A DNA stretch of 64,000 bases, taken from the NCBI RefSeq assembly GCF_014202335.1, contig NZ_JACHGP010000017.1, positions 62,001 through 126,000 of the forward strand, read 5' to 3'. The translations under genes were made by a program, and so were the position numbers. Within the stretch, counting starts at the first letter, position 1. The number at the start of each line of letters is the position of its first letter. The notes under the pieces were generated by a model, which ran no database searches, had not been told where the DNA came from, and saw only the letters and a list, made by a program, of their open reading frames with translations. The stretch is from Mycobacterium sp. AZCC_0083. GTDB lineage: Bacteria > Actinomycetota > Actinomycetes > Mycobacteriales > Mycobacteriaceae. This document shows, in pieces, positions 25,522-34,117 of this stretch.

Positions 25522-26930
25522 GTACAGCCATCGTGGTGGGGTCAGGGCCGAACGGCCTGGCCGCAGCGGTCGCTCTCGCCAAGGCCGGCGTTCAGGTCAC
25601 CGTGCTGGAAGCCGCCGACGAAATCGGCGGCGGCACCCGCACCAGCGAGGCAATCATCCCCGGCCTGCTGCACGACCACTGTGCGGCGACTCACCCGATG
25701 GCCGTCGGCTCGCAATTCCTGGCAGAGCTGGGCCTCGAGCGTTACGGATTGTCCTGGCGCCTGCCCGAGATCGACTGTGTGCACCCTCTCGACGGCGGCA
25801 GCGCGGGTGTGTTGTACCGCTCGGTCGAGGGCACCGCCGCCGGGTTGGGCATCGACGGCAGGCGGTGGCGGACACTGTTCGGCACGACGTCAGCCAACTA
25901 CGACGCGTTGGCCGAAGACATCATGGGACCGCTGTTGCGGGTGCCGCGTCATCCGTTGACACTGGCCCGGTTTGGTGGACCCACCGTGCTGCCGGCATCC
26001 ACCCTCGTCAGGTCGTTTCGCAGCCCGGAAGCGAGGGTATTGTTCGGAGGTGCAGCGGCGCACTCCTTTCGGCCGCTGCACTACCCGATGACATCGGCGA
26101 TCGGCTTGGGCATCCTCACCGCGGGACACCGGCACGGATGGCCGGTCGCCGCGGGTGGCTCACAGTCGATCACCAACGCGCTGGCGGCACTGCTTGCCGA
26201 CCTCGGTGGCAAGATCGAAACCGGCTCGCGGATCGAGACGGCGTCGCAGTTGCCGTCCGCCGATGTGACGATGTTCGATCTGGCACCAGAAGCCGTGGCA
26301 GGCATCCTCGGTGACCGTCTGTCCCGCCGGGTATCCCGTGCGTATCGACGGTTCCGGCGTGGACCCGGCGCGTTCAAGGTGGACTTCGCGGTGGAAGGCG
26401 CTGTCCCGTGGACCAATCCGTCGGCTCGTCGGGCAGGCACGGTGCACGTCGTGGGCGACTACGCCGAACTGGCCGCCACCGAACGGGACGTCCACGCGGG
26501 ACGCATGCCCGAGCGCCCCTTCGTGCTGGTCGGCCAGCAGTACCTCGCCGACCCGCAGCGGTCCGTCGGGAATATCCATCCCTTGTGGACGTACGCGCAC
26601 GTGCCGAACGGATACTCGGGTGACGCGACAGAGGCGATCATTGCCCAGATCGAGCGGTTCGCCCCCGGTTTCCGTGATCGGATCGTCGGAAAAACCGTCC
26701 GCGCCACCACGCAAATGGCGACCTACAACGCCAACTACGTCGGCGGCGACATCATGACCGGGTCCAAGGACATTCGCCAGTTGACGTTCGGTCCACGGAT
26801 CACGCTGTCGCCCTACAAGATCGGCGTCCCAGGCATGTACATCTGCTCGGCGGCTACTCCGCCGGGACCTGGCGCGCACGGCATGTGCGGCGCCAACGCC
26901 GCAGAAGTCGCACTTTCCGAACTGAACTGA
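25518..26930 (+). CDS. FAD-dependent oxidoreductase (phytoene desaturase-like)
   Basis: A 470-residue flavoprotein. The N-terminal dinucleotide-binding motif is VVGSGPNGLAAAVALAKAG, with the acidic strand end VLEAADEIGGGTRT, typical of phytoene desaturase/amine oxidase relatives. A C-terminal FAD-contact segment is present (YICSAATPPGPGAHGMCGANA). It could desaturate or isomerise a lipid substrate. The GTG at 25518 overlaps the upstream TGA (GTGA); the frame continues upstream inside the DUF3556 gene but without homology. It should work in the same lipid pathway as the upstream acyl-CoA ligase and membrane protein. Confidence 0.87.
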   Translation: MSTAIVVGSGPNGLAAAVALAKAGVQVTVLEAADEIGGGTRTSEAIIPGLLHDHCAATHPMAVGSQFLAELGLERYGLSWRLPEIDCVHPLDGGSAGVLYRSVEGTAAGLGIDGRRWRTLFGTTSANYDALAEDIMGPLLRVPRHPLTLARFGGPTVLPASTLVRSFRSPEARVLFGGAAAHSFRPLHYPMTSAIGLGILTAGHRHGWPVAAGGSQSITNALAALLADLGGKIETGSRIETASQLPSADVTMFDLAPEAVAGILGDRLSRRVSRAYRRFRRGPGAFKVDFAVEGAVPWTNPSARRAGTVHVVGDYAELAATERDVHAGRMPERPFVLVGQQYLADPQRSVGNIHPLWTYAHVPNGYSGDATEAIIAQIERFAPGFRDRIVGKTVRATTQMATYNANYVGGDIMTGSKDIRQLTFGPRITLSPYKIGVPGMYICSAATPPGPGAHGMCGANAAEVALSELN

Positions 26931-26958
26931 ACACCCAACAAGAACGGAGGTTCTCTCC

Positions 26959-27606
26959 ATGACCGACGTGCTGGAATCCGCGCCGCACCAATCGGCGTCG
27001 GCGCACGGCGGCAACGTCGGCGCCGCCGGCGACTGCCGTCGCACGATCGCCGAGGTCATCGACACCCACGGGCGTCTCGACATTCTGATCAACAACGCGG
27101 GCATCACGATCGACAAGACCGTCGCCGCCATGACGGAGGACGACTAGCACAACGTGCTCGCCGTGAACCTCTCCGGGGCGTTCTTCCTGTCGCAGGCCGC
27201 CCTTGCACACATGGTGGAACGCGGGAGCGGACGCATCGTCAACGTGTCGTCGGTGGTTGGAGAGACCGGCAACATCGGCCAAGCCAACTATGCGGCATCG
27301 AAGTCCGGTCTGTTCGGGCTCACCAAGACGCTGGCGAAGGAAGCGGCTTATCAGTTGGCCAAGTCGGGCAGGAGCACCGACGACGGGATCGGGATCACGG
27401 TCAACACCGTGACGCCTGGTCTGATCACCACCGAGATGACCGCGGACATCCCCGAGAAGGTGATGGCGAAGCTGACCAGCCAGATCCCCGTCGGCCGCGC
27501 GGGAAGGCCAGAAGAAATCGCGCGGGTCGTGCACTTCCTTGCCGCCGATGCATCGTCGTACATCACTGGGCAGGTGTGGAGCGTCAACGGTGGGATGGAC
27601 ATGTAA
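26959..27606 (+). pseudogene. Acetoacetyl-CoA reductase-like SDR, truncated and interrupted
   Basis: A good CGGAGG site and ATG are kept, but the reading frame lacks the N-terminal NADP-binding motif (TGxxxGxG) and jumps from residue about 17 to the middle of the SDR fold (DILINNAGI). A TAG at 27145-27147 replaces the Trp expected in the conserved DDWHNVLAVNLSG segment. Beyond it the frame continues intact with the catalytic Tyr and Lys (NYAASKSGLFG) and the usual C-terminus (YITGQVWSVNGGMDM). One internal deletion plus one nonsense change means that no active reductase can be made. The family supplies (R)-3-hydroxybutyryl-CoA for polyester synthesis, so the loss matters for the neighbouring PHA operon. 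Confidence 0.88.
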
Positions 27607-27607
27607 A

Positions 27608-27628
27608 CCTCGACGGTGATGGTCGAGG
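27608..27628. terminator. Hairpin after the broken SDR gene
   Basis: CCTCGAC and GTCGAGG form a 7-base-pair stem with a 7-base loop two bases after the SDR stop codon. There is no T tract. It probably ends the 22197-27606 transcript. Confidence 0.55.
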
Positions 27629-27798
27629 ATTGCTGACATCGATCCGTATGCGATGCACGGGATCTCGCCCTGAGGCGCCACCGTTGTTCACCGGCACCAC
27701 GAAAAGTCACCGGCGTTGTCGACATCGACGTCGACAGGGGTTCGGACTTCCAGAAGGCTCGACTTGGCCGAGTCGAGCGAGTGGGAGTGATGCAAGCT

Positions 27799-28386
27799 AT
27801 GAGGAGCTATACCGTTGGCTACATCGTCGGTAGTCTTTCAGTCGAGTCGATCAATCGCAGGCTAGCGAAGGCGCTCATTCAGTTGTCGCCAACACATTTG
27901 AGGTTTGTGGAGATCCCGATACGAGATCTTCCGTTGTACAACCGCGACTTCGACACTGATTACCCGCAGGCGGGCCGCGCGCTCAAGGATGCGATCGCCG
28001 CAGTCGATGCGGTGCTTTTCGTAACCCCCGAGTACAACCGGGGTATCCCCGGCTGCCTGAAGAACGCCATCGACTGGGCCAGCCGCCCGCATGGAACGAA
28101 CTCATTGGCACGCAAGCCGTCGGCGATGATCGGCGCCTCCCCAGGCAAGATCGGAACCGCTGTCGGGCAGCAGAGTCTGCGCAGCGCGCTGAGCTTCTGC
28201 GATTCACCACTGATGGGGGCGCCGGAGGCTTACCTTCAGCTCACTCCCGGCTTGATCACCAACGTGGGGGAGGTCACCGACGAAGGGACCGAACAGTTCT
28301 TGCGCGATTTCATGGAAGCGTTCGACGTGTTCGTGGGGCGTGTTCTCACAGTGGTGCCGAACGAAGGCTTCAACGCCACTGGATGA
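27799..28386 (+). CDS. NADPH-dependent FMN reductase
   Basis: This flavodoxin-fold reductase has about 195 residues. The start of the fold (YTVGYIVGSLSVESINRRLA) has the phosphate-binding loop. The flavin-site motif TPEYNRGIPGCLKNAIDW is canonical and better conserved than in the relative at 6446-7078. It should reduce FMN or quinones with NAD(P)H in the cytoplasm. Starts at 27781 (GTG) and 27790 (ATG) are also possible; 27799 gives the usual short N-terminus and the better distance from GGGAG. It stands alone upstream of the LuxR-type ATPase regulators. Confidence 0.85.
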   Translation: MRSYTVGYIVGSLSVESINRRLAKALIQLSPTHLRFVEIPIRDLPLYNRDFDTDYPQAGRALKDAIAAVDAVLFVTPEYNRGIPGCLKNAIDWASRPHGTNSLARKPSAMIGASPGKIGTAVGQQSLRSALSFCDSPLMGAPEAYLQLTPGLITNVGEVTDEGTEQFLRDFMEAFDVFVGRVLTVVPNEGFNATG

Positions 28387-28403
28387 CATTGTGATGCCCG
28401 TCC

Positions 28404-28467
28404 GACGGTAAGGTTGTCGCCACTTCCGGTGCAGACGGCGGCGGACTTCACGGTGCAGGGCGGCGCG
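28404..28467 (+). repeat. Conserved 64-base leader, copy 1
   Basis: The 64 bases ending at the ATG of the first LuxR-type ATPase gene match the 64 bases before the second copy (31190-31253) at 59 positions. A central run of more than 30 identical bases begins with CACTTCCGGTGCAGACGG. Its length relative to the start codon is exactly preserved. It may contain a shared promoter, operator or 5' leader. The frame is open through it, so a longer N-terminus cannot be excluded. Confidence 0.7.
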
Positions 28468-31191
28468 ATGGAGTTAGTTGACCGTCGCGCCGAGCGCGGG
28501 GTGCTCGACCGGTTGATCAAGGCTGTTCGGGCCGGTGAAAGCCGGGCATTGGTCGTGTCCGGCGAAGCGGGTGTGGGCAAGACAGCGCTCCTCGAGTACC
28601 TGGCCGGGCAGGCTTCGGGATGTCGTCTGGCCCGCATCGCGGGTGTGCAGTCGGAGATGGAGCTGCCGTTCGCCGCGTTGCATCAGTTGTGCGCGCCGAT
28701 GCTCGACAAGCTCCAGCGCTTACCGGTACCGCAACGAGATGCCCTGGAAATTGTGTTCGGCACGAGTTCGGGATCGACACCGGACCGGTTTCTGGTCGGG
28801 CTGGCGGTGCTGAGCCTGCTGTCCGAGGTTGCCGAGGAGCGACCGCTCCTATGTTTGATCGATGACGAGCAGTGGCTCGATCGCGCCTCGGCTCAAGTCC
28901 TCGGCTTCGCCGCCCGCCGTTTGGGTGCGGAATCGGTCGGATTGGTCTTCGCCGCCCGCGCACCAAGCAGCGACATCACCGGATTACCTGACCTCGTCGT
29001 GGAGCGCCTGGGAGAGACAGATGCGCATGCGCTGCTCGATGCCGTCCTGACCGGGCCACTGGACACTCGGGTCCGCGATCGGATAGTTGCCGAGACTCAG
29101 GGAAATCCGTTGGCATTACTGGAGTTACCGCGCGGATTGACTCCGCAGCAGCTTGCTGGCGGCTTTGGGCTTCCCAGCACGGGGCGACTGTCCGGCGGCA
29201 TCGAAGAGAGCTTTCGCAGGCGCGCGGCCGTTCTTCCCGACCAGACCCGGCGCCTGCTGCTCGTCGCTGCGGCCGAGCCGATCGGCGATCCGGTACTCGT
29301 GTGGGGGGCCGCGGCGCGGCTGGGGATCGCCGCCGAGGCGGCGGCGCCGGCGACCGAGTCGGGCCTCGTCGAGTTCGGCATGCGAGTGCGGTTTCGTCAT
29401 CCTCTCGTCCGCTCGGCGGTCTACGGGGCGGCGTCCCAACAGGAGCGACGACAGGTACACGGTGCGCTGTCGGAGGCCACCGATCCAGAACGTGATCCCG
29501 ACAGACACGCCTGGCATCGGGCACATGCCGCAGCTGGGGCGGACGAAGCGGTCGCCGCGGAGCTGGAACGATCGGCTGGCCGAGCGCGAGCGCGCGGCGG
29601 CATGGCTGCGGCGGCCGCATTCCTCGAGCGCGCCACGATGTTGACGCTCGATCCCATTCACCGCGCCGACCGAGCGCTGGCCGCCGCCTCCGCCAAGATC
29701 AAGGCGGGCGGGTTCGGCGCGGCGCGGGACTTGCTGTCCATCGCCGACGCAGGCCCCCTCAGCGACTTTCAGCAAGCCCGCATCGAGCTGATGGGGGCTG
29801 AACTCGCGTTCCTCACCGATCGCGGCAGCGAGGCGCCGCCCCTGCTGCTGAAGGCCGCCAGGCGGCTCGAGCCGATAGACCCAGAGCTGTCGCGCGCGAC
29901 CTACCTGCAGGCCTTGACGGCGGGCTACTTTGCCGGTCGCCTCGCCGTCGGCGGAGGAGTGGAGGAGGTAGCGCGTGCGGCCGCGTTGGCACCGCCGCCA
30001 TCTCACCCCCCGCGCGCACCCGACCTTCTTCTGGATGGCCTGGTAGCGCACCACATCACGGGATACTCGGCCGGGTTGCCGATCCTCCGCGCGGCACTGC
30101 ATGCCTTCCGCAACGGCATATCGGTAGACGAAGAGCTGCGTTGGCATTGGGTCGCCGGCATCGTCGCCCGTTACGTCTGGGATGACCATAGCTGGCAGGT
30201 GCTCTCCGATCGGCATGTCTGGCTCGCTCGTAGCGTCGGGGCGCTCAGCGAGCTACCCGTTGCCCTCAATTCGCGTGCGTTCATGCTGTTGTTTGCCGGT
30301 GAGCTCGCCGCCGCAGGCTCGCTGATCCAGCAGCTCCAGCCGGCGATCGAGGCGACCGGTAGCAACCGCATTCCCTACTCGGCCCTTGGTCTAGCCGCCT
30401 TCGCCGGTAGACAAGCCGAAGCGGCCACCATGATCGAAGCGATCATCGTGGATGTCAGGCGTCGAGGTGAAGGCGTCGGGCTTACCATCGTCGAATGGGC
30501 AAGTGCATTGCTCAACAACGGCATTGGTGACTACGAGAAGGCCGTGACGGCAGCCCAGCGCGCCACTGAGTACCTGGGGGAAATGATCACGCCGCCGTGG
30601 CCGGCGGTCGAGCTCGTCGAGGCGGCCGTGCGGAGTGGCCGCAGCGACATGGCCGCCGACGTCTTCTGCCGGCTAGCCGAGATCACCACCGCCAGCGGCA
30701 CCGACTGGGCGCTCGGCATCGAGGCTCGCTCGCGGGCCTTGCTGAATGACGGCGACACCGCTGAACGTCTTTACCGCGAGTCGATCGAGCGTCTTGGCCG
30801 GACCCTCATCCGAGCCGACCTCGCCCGTGCGCACCTGCTGTATGGCGAGTGGCTACGCAGGGAGCGGCGCCGTATCGACGCGCGCGCTCAGCTTCGCATC
30901 GCCCACGACATGCTGGACACGATGGGGATGGATGCCTTCGCGGAGCGGGCAAGGCGCGAAATCGAGGCCACCGGAGAAACGGCCCGCAGGCGCACCGTCG
31001 CCCCGCGCGATGAGCAGCTCACTGCGCAGGAGACCCAGATCGCGCGGATGGCCCGCGACGGCCTGTCCAATCCCGAGATCGCCGCCCGCCTGTTCATCAG
31101 CGGCCGCACCGTCCAGTACCACCTGCGCAAAGTGTTCACCAAGCTCGGTATCGAGTCGCGCACGCAGCTCAACGTCGCCCTGCCTGATTGA
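28468..31191 (+). CDS. LuxR family ATPase regulator (LAL type), copy 1
   Basis: A 907-residue LAL (large ATP-binding LuxR) regulator. The N-terminal ATPase has Walker A GEAGVGKTALL (near residue 32) and Walker B-like LLCLIDDEQWLD (near 120). A long helical TPR-like middle follows, and a C-terminal LuxR helix-turn-helix covers about 845-905 (LSNPEIAARLFISGRTVQYH). Such proteins activate catabolic or secondary pathways when an inducer binds the middle domain. The ATG at 28468 gives the standard family N-terminus (MELVDRRAERGVLDRL). It is followed after 62 bases by a close paralogue in the same orientation. The target genes are unknown. Confidence 0.88.
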   Translation: MELVDRRAERGVLDRLIKAVRAGESRALVVSGEAGVGKTALLEYLAGQASGCRLARIAGVQSEMELPFAALHQLCAPMLDKLQRLPVPQRDALEIVFGTSSGSTPDRFLVGLAVLSLLSEVAEERPLLCLIDDEQWLDRASAQVLGFAARRLGAESVGLVFAARAPSSDITGLPDLVVERLGETDAHALLDAVLTGPLDTRVRDRIVAETQGNPLALLELPRGLTPQQLAGGFGLPSTGRLSGGIEESFRRRAAVLPDQTRRLLLVAAAEPIGDPVLVWGAAARLGIAAEAAAPATESGLVEFGMRVRFRHPLVRSAVYGAASQQERRQVHGALSEATDPERDPDRHAWHRAHAAAGADEAVAAELERSAGRARARGGMAAAAAFLERATMLTLDPIHRADRALAAASAKIKAGGFGAARDLLSIADAGPLSDFQQARIELMGAELAFLTDRGSEAPPLLLKAARRLEPIDPELSRATYLQALTAGYFAGRLAVGGGVEEVARAAALAPPPSHPPRAPDLLLDGLVAHHITGYSAGLPILRAALHAFRNGISVDEELRWHWVAGIVARYVWDDHSWQVLSDRHVWLARSVGALSELPVALNSRAFMLLFAGELAAAGSLIQQLQPAIEATGSNRIPYSALGLAAFAGRQAEAATMIEAIIVDVRRRGEGVGLTIVEWASALLNNGIGDYEKAVTAAQRATEYLGEMITPPWPAVELVEAAVRSGRSDMAADVFCRLAEITTASGTDWALGIEARSRALLNDGDTAERLYRESIERLGRTLIRADLARAHLLYGEWLRRERRRIDARAQLRIAHDMLDTMGMDAFAERARREIEATGETARRRTVAPRDEQLTAQETQIARMARDGLSNPEIAARLFISGRTVQYHLRKVFTKLGIESRTQLNVALPD

Positions 31192-31253
31192 CGGTAAGGT
31201 TTTCGCCACTTCCGGTGCAGACGGCGGCGGACTTCACGGTGTGGGGCGGCGGA
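31190..31253 (+). repeat. Conserved 64-base leader, copy 2
   Basis: Second copy of the leader described at 28404-28467. It fills the whole gap between the two LuxR-type ATPase genes; its first two bases overlap the upstream stop codon. Because it is better conserved than the coding DNA that follows, selection on a regulatory element, or local gene conversion, is likely. Confidence 0.7.
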
Positions 31254-33977
31254 ATGGAGCTGATTGACCGCGTCGCCGAGCGCGACTCGCTCGACCGGTT
31301 CGTGGCCGGTCTTCGCGCCGGTGAGAGTCAGGCGTTGGTGGTGTCCGGCGAAGCGGGTGTCGGCAAGACCGCATTGCTTGACTATCTGGCCGCGAACGCA
31401 TCCGGCTGCCGTGTAGCGCGCACCACGGGTTGCCAGTCCGAGATGGAATTGGCCTTCGCCGCATTGCACCAGCTGTGCGCGCCCATGCTCGGTAGCCTGC
31501 AGCGTTTACCGGCACCGCAGCGCAATGCGGTGCTGACCGCCTTCGGCATGAATTTCGGACCGGCACCCGACCGGTTCTTGGTCGGGCTCGGGGTGCTGAG
31601 CCTGCTGTCCGAAGTCGCCGAGGAGCAGCCTCTTCTGTGTTTGGTCGATGACGAGCAGTGGCTCGATCGCGCCTCCGCGCAGGTCCTTGGATTCGTCGCG
31701 CGCCGTTTGGTGGTGGAATCGGTTGGCATGGTCTTCGCAGTCCGGATGCCGAGCAGCGAGCTGGCGGGTTTGGGGGTGCTTCGAGTCGCGGGGCTGCAGG
31801 AGGCGGACGCGCAAGCACTCCTGGAATCTGCGCTGAAAGGGCCGCTCGATACGCAGGTGCGCGATCAGATCCTTGCCGAGACTCAAGGCAACCCGCTGGC
31901 ATTGCTGGAATTGCCTAGGGGATTGACCACGCAGCAGCTGGCCGGGGGGTATGGACTTCCCGGCGCGGTTCGGTCGTCGGGCGGTATCGACGAGAGCTTC
32001 CGCCAACGGGTGCACGTCCTCCCAGAACAGACTCGCAGGCTCTTGCTGATCGCGGCGGCCGAGCCAGTCGGCGATCCGGTACTGACTTGGGGAGCCGCCG
32101 CGAGGCTCGGGATTGGCTCCGAAGCGGCGGAACCCGCGGAGGAGGCGGGCCTGGCCGAGTTCGGCACACGGGTGCGGTTCCGACATCCCCTCGTGCGCTC
32201 AGTGGTATACGGGTCGGCGTTGCCGCAGGAGCGACAAGAGGTGCATGCAGCTCTGGCTGACGTCACCGATCCGCAGCTAGATCCCGATCGACGCGCCTGG
32301 CATCGGGCGCATGCTGCGGCTGGACCGGACGAGGCCGTGGCCGCGGAGTTGGAGCGCTCCGCGGGCAGGGCGCACGCGCGTGGCGGCGTGGCCGCGGCGG
32401 CGGCATTCCTCGAGCGCGCCACGATGTTGACGATCGATCCCACGCGTCGAACCGAGCGGGCGCTGGCCGCCGCGTCGGCCGACTTACAGGCTGGCGCTTT
32501 CGACGAGGTGCGGCACATGCTTTCCGTCGCGGAGGCCGGAGCGAGCACTGACCTGCAGCAAGCTCGTATTGACTTGTTAGGGGCTGACCTCGCCTTCGTC
32601 ACAAACCGGGGCAGCGATGCGCCATCCCTGCTGCTGAAGGCCGCCAAGTGGCTCGAGCCAATCGACGCCGACCTTTGCCGGGCGACCTACCTGCAGGCAT
32701 TTTCGGCCGCGATCTTGGCCGGCCGCCTGGCCCTCGGCGGTGGCGCGCCGGAGGTGGCGCGCGCCGCCGTGGCCGCACCGCCGCCTCCGCACGCAATGCG
32801 CGCCCCCGACCTTCTCCTGGAAGGCCTGGCAGCGCACTTTGACAGGGGTTATGAAGCGGGACTGCCGATACTGCGGAGGGCACTGGACGTCTTCGGCATC
32901 GGCATGTCGGTCGACGAGCAGCTGCGCTCCCACTGGGTTGCCGGCGTCGTGGCGCCACACCTCTGGGATGACGATCGCTGGCACCTGCTTTCCGAACGGC
33001 ACGTACAGCTTGCCCGGGGCGTTGGTGCGCTGAACGAACTGCCGCTGGCCCTCAGTTTGCGCGCGTTCACGATGTTGGTCGAAGGTGATCTGACGGGCAC
33101 AGCCTCCCTGGTCGGGGAATTTCAGGTCGCGATGGATGCGACCGGCAGCCACCTGTCCTCCCCGGCTGAACTAGGCATGGCGGCTCTGCGCGGCCAACAA
33201 GCCGAGGCGGCCGCGCTGATCGACGCGTCCATCAGGGAGGTGAACGTTCGCGGCGAAGGCATCGGGATCGCCGTCGCCGAGTGGGCGAACGCCGTGCTGT
33301 ACAACGGCCTCGGTGGCTACGAGAAGGCGATGCAGGCAGCCCAGCGCGCCATCGCCTACCCGGTGGAAATGGTGGTACCGAGCTGGGCGACCGCCGAGCT
33401 CGTCGAGGCGGCAGTGCGCAGCGGACACTATGACGTCGCCGCCGACGCGCTACGCCGGTTGACTGAGAGGACCACACCCAGCGGAACCGACTGGGCGCTC
33501 GGCGTCGAGGCTCGTTCGCGCGCGCTGCTGAGTGAGGGTGACTCCGCTGAACGTCTCTATCTCGTGTCGATCGAGAATCTTGGCAACACCCGCGTCCGCA
33601 CAGAACTCGCCAGGGCGCACCTGCTGTACGGCGAATGGCTGCGGCGGGAGCGCCGCCGCGTCGATGCGCGCGCACAGCTTCGCATCGCCCACGACATGCT
33701 TGACACGATGGGTATGGATGCCTTCGCTGAGCGGGCGCGGCGTGAGCTCGAGGCCACCGGCGAAACGGCCCGCAAGCGCAATGTCGCCACCGGCGATGAG
33801 CAGCTCACTGCGCAGGAGACCCAGATCGCGCGGATGGCTCGCGACGGCCTGTCCAATCCCGAGATCGGCGTCCGACTGTTCATCAGCCCGCGCACCGTCC
33901 AGCACCACCTGCGCAAAGTGTTCACCAAGCTCGGCATCGAGTCGCGCAGCCAACTCGACCGTGTCCTGCCTGACTAA
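31254..33977 (+). CDS. LuxR family ATPase regulator (LAL type), copy 2
   Basis: A 907-residue paralogue of the preceding protein, identical in length and domain order: Walker A GEAGVGKTALL near residue 32, Walker B-like LLCLVDDEQWLD near 120, helical middle, LuxR helix-turn-helix at the C-terminus (LSNPEIGVRLFISPRTVQHH). The DNA-recognition helix is nearly identical to copy 1 (SGRTVQYH against SPRTVQHH), so both may bind the same sites. The middle, ligand-sensing region has diverged more. This suggests two sensors feeding one regulon, or auto- and cross-regulation through the duplicated leader. Confidence 0.88.
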   Translation: MELIDRVAERDSLDRFVAGLRAGESQALVVSGEAGVGKTALLDYLAANASGCRVARTTGCQSEMELAFAALHQLCAPMLGSLQRLPAPQRNAVLTAFGMNFGPAPDRFLVGLGVLSLLSEVAEEQPLLCLVDDEQWLDRASAQVLGFVARRLVVESVGMVFAVRMPSSELAGLGVLRVAGLQEADAQALLESALKGPLDTQVRDQILAETQGNPLALLELPRGLTTQQLAGGYGLPGAVRSSGGIDESFRQRVHVLPEQTRRLLLIAAAEPVGDPVLTWGAAARLGIGSEAAEPAEEAGLAEFGTRVRFRHPLVRSVVYGSALPQERQEVHAALADVTDPQLDPDRRAWHRAHAAAGPDEAVAAELERSAGRAHARGGVAAAAAFLERATMLTIDPTRRTERALAAASADLQAGAFDEVRHMLSVAEAGASTDLQQARIDLLGADLAFVTNRGSDAPSLLLKAAKWLEPIDADLCRATYLQAFSAAILAGRLALGGGAPEVARAAVAAPPPPHAMRAPDLLLEGLAAHFDRGYEAGLPILRRALDVFGIGMSVDEQLRSHWVAGVVAPHLWDDDRWHLLSERHVQLARGVGALNELPLALSLRAFTMLVEGDLTGTASLVGEFQVAMDATGSHLSSPAELGMAALRGQQAEAAALIDASIREVNVRGEGIGIAVAEWANAVLYNGLGGYEKAMQAAQRAIAYPVEMVVPSWATAELVEAAVRSGHYDVAADALRRLTERTTPSGTDWALGVEARSRALLSEGDSAERLYLVSIENLGNTRVRTELARAHLLYGEWLRRERRRVDARAQLRIAHDMLDTMGMDAFAERARRELEATGETARKRNVATGDEQLTAQETQIARMARDGLSNPEIGVRLFISPRTVQHHLRKVFTKLGIESRSQLDRVLPD

Positions 33978-33979
33978 CC

Positions 33980-33992
33980 TGGCCGACGGCCA
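33980..33992. terminator. Short hairpin after the second LAL gene
   Basis: TGGCC and GGCCA form a 5-base-pair stem with a 3-base loop just after the stop codon. It is a weak terminator candidate without a T tract. Confidence 0.3.
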
Positions 33993-33998
33993 TTGATT

Positions 33999-34019
33999 GC
34001 ACTGTGCACTGTGCACTGT
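33999..34019. repeat. Three tandem 7-base repeats (GCACTGT)
   Basis: Three exact GCACTGT units are followed by GCAGTGG, so the array ends in a reversed half unit (CACTG against CAGTG). It lies about 100 bases upstream of the second GAF-PucR gene and could be an operator array or simple slippage. Confidence 0.55.
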
Positions 34020-34117
34020 GCAGTGGCGGATGCGAACGCGTCCCCCTTCGGCTGACGATAACGAGGGACATCACGGTGTCGTGGTGCCGGTCATCCCTAG
34101 CGATTTACGAGGAAGTC

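Noticed and set aside
27145..27147. Read-through or recoding of the TAG in the SDR gene
   Set aside because: The N-terminal cofactor motif is also missing, so even read-through would not give a working enzyme; pyrrolysine-type decoding is not expected in this group.
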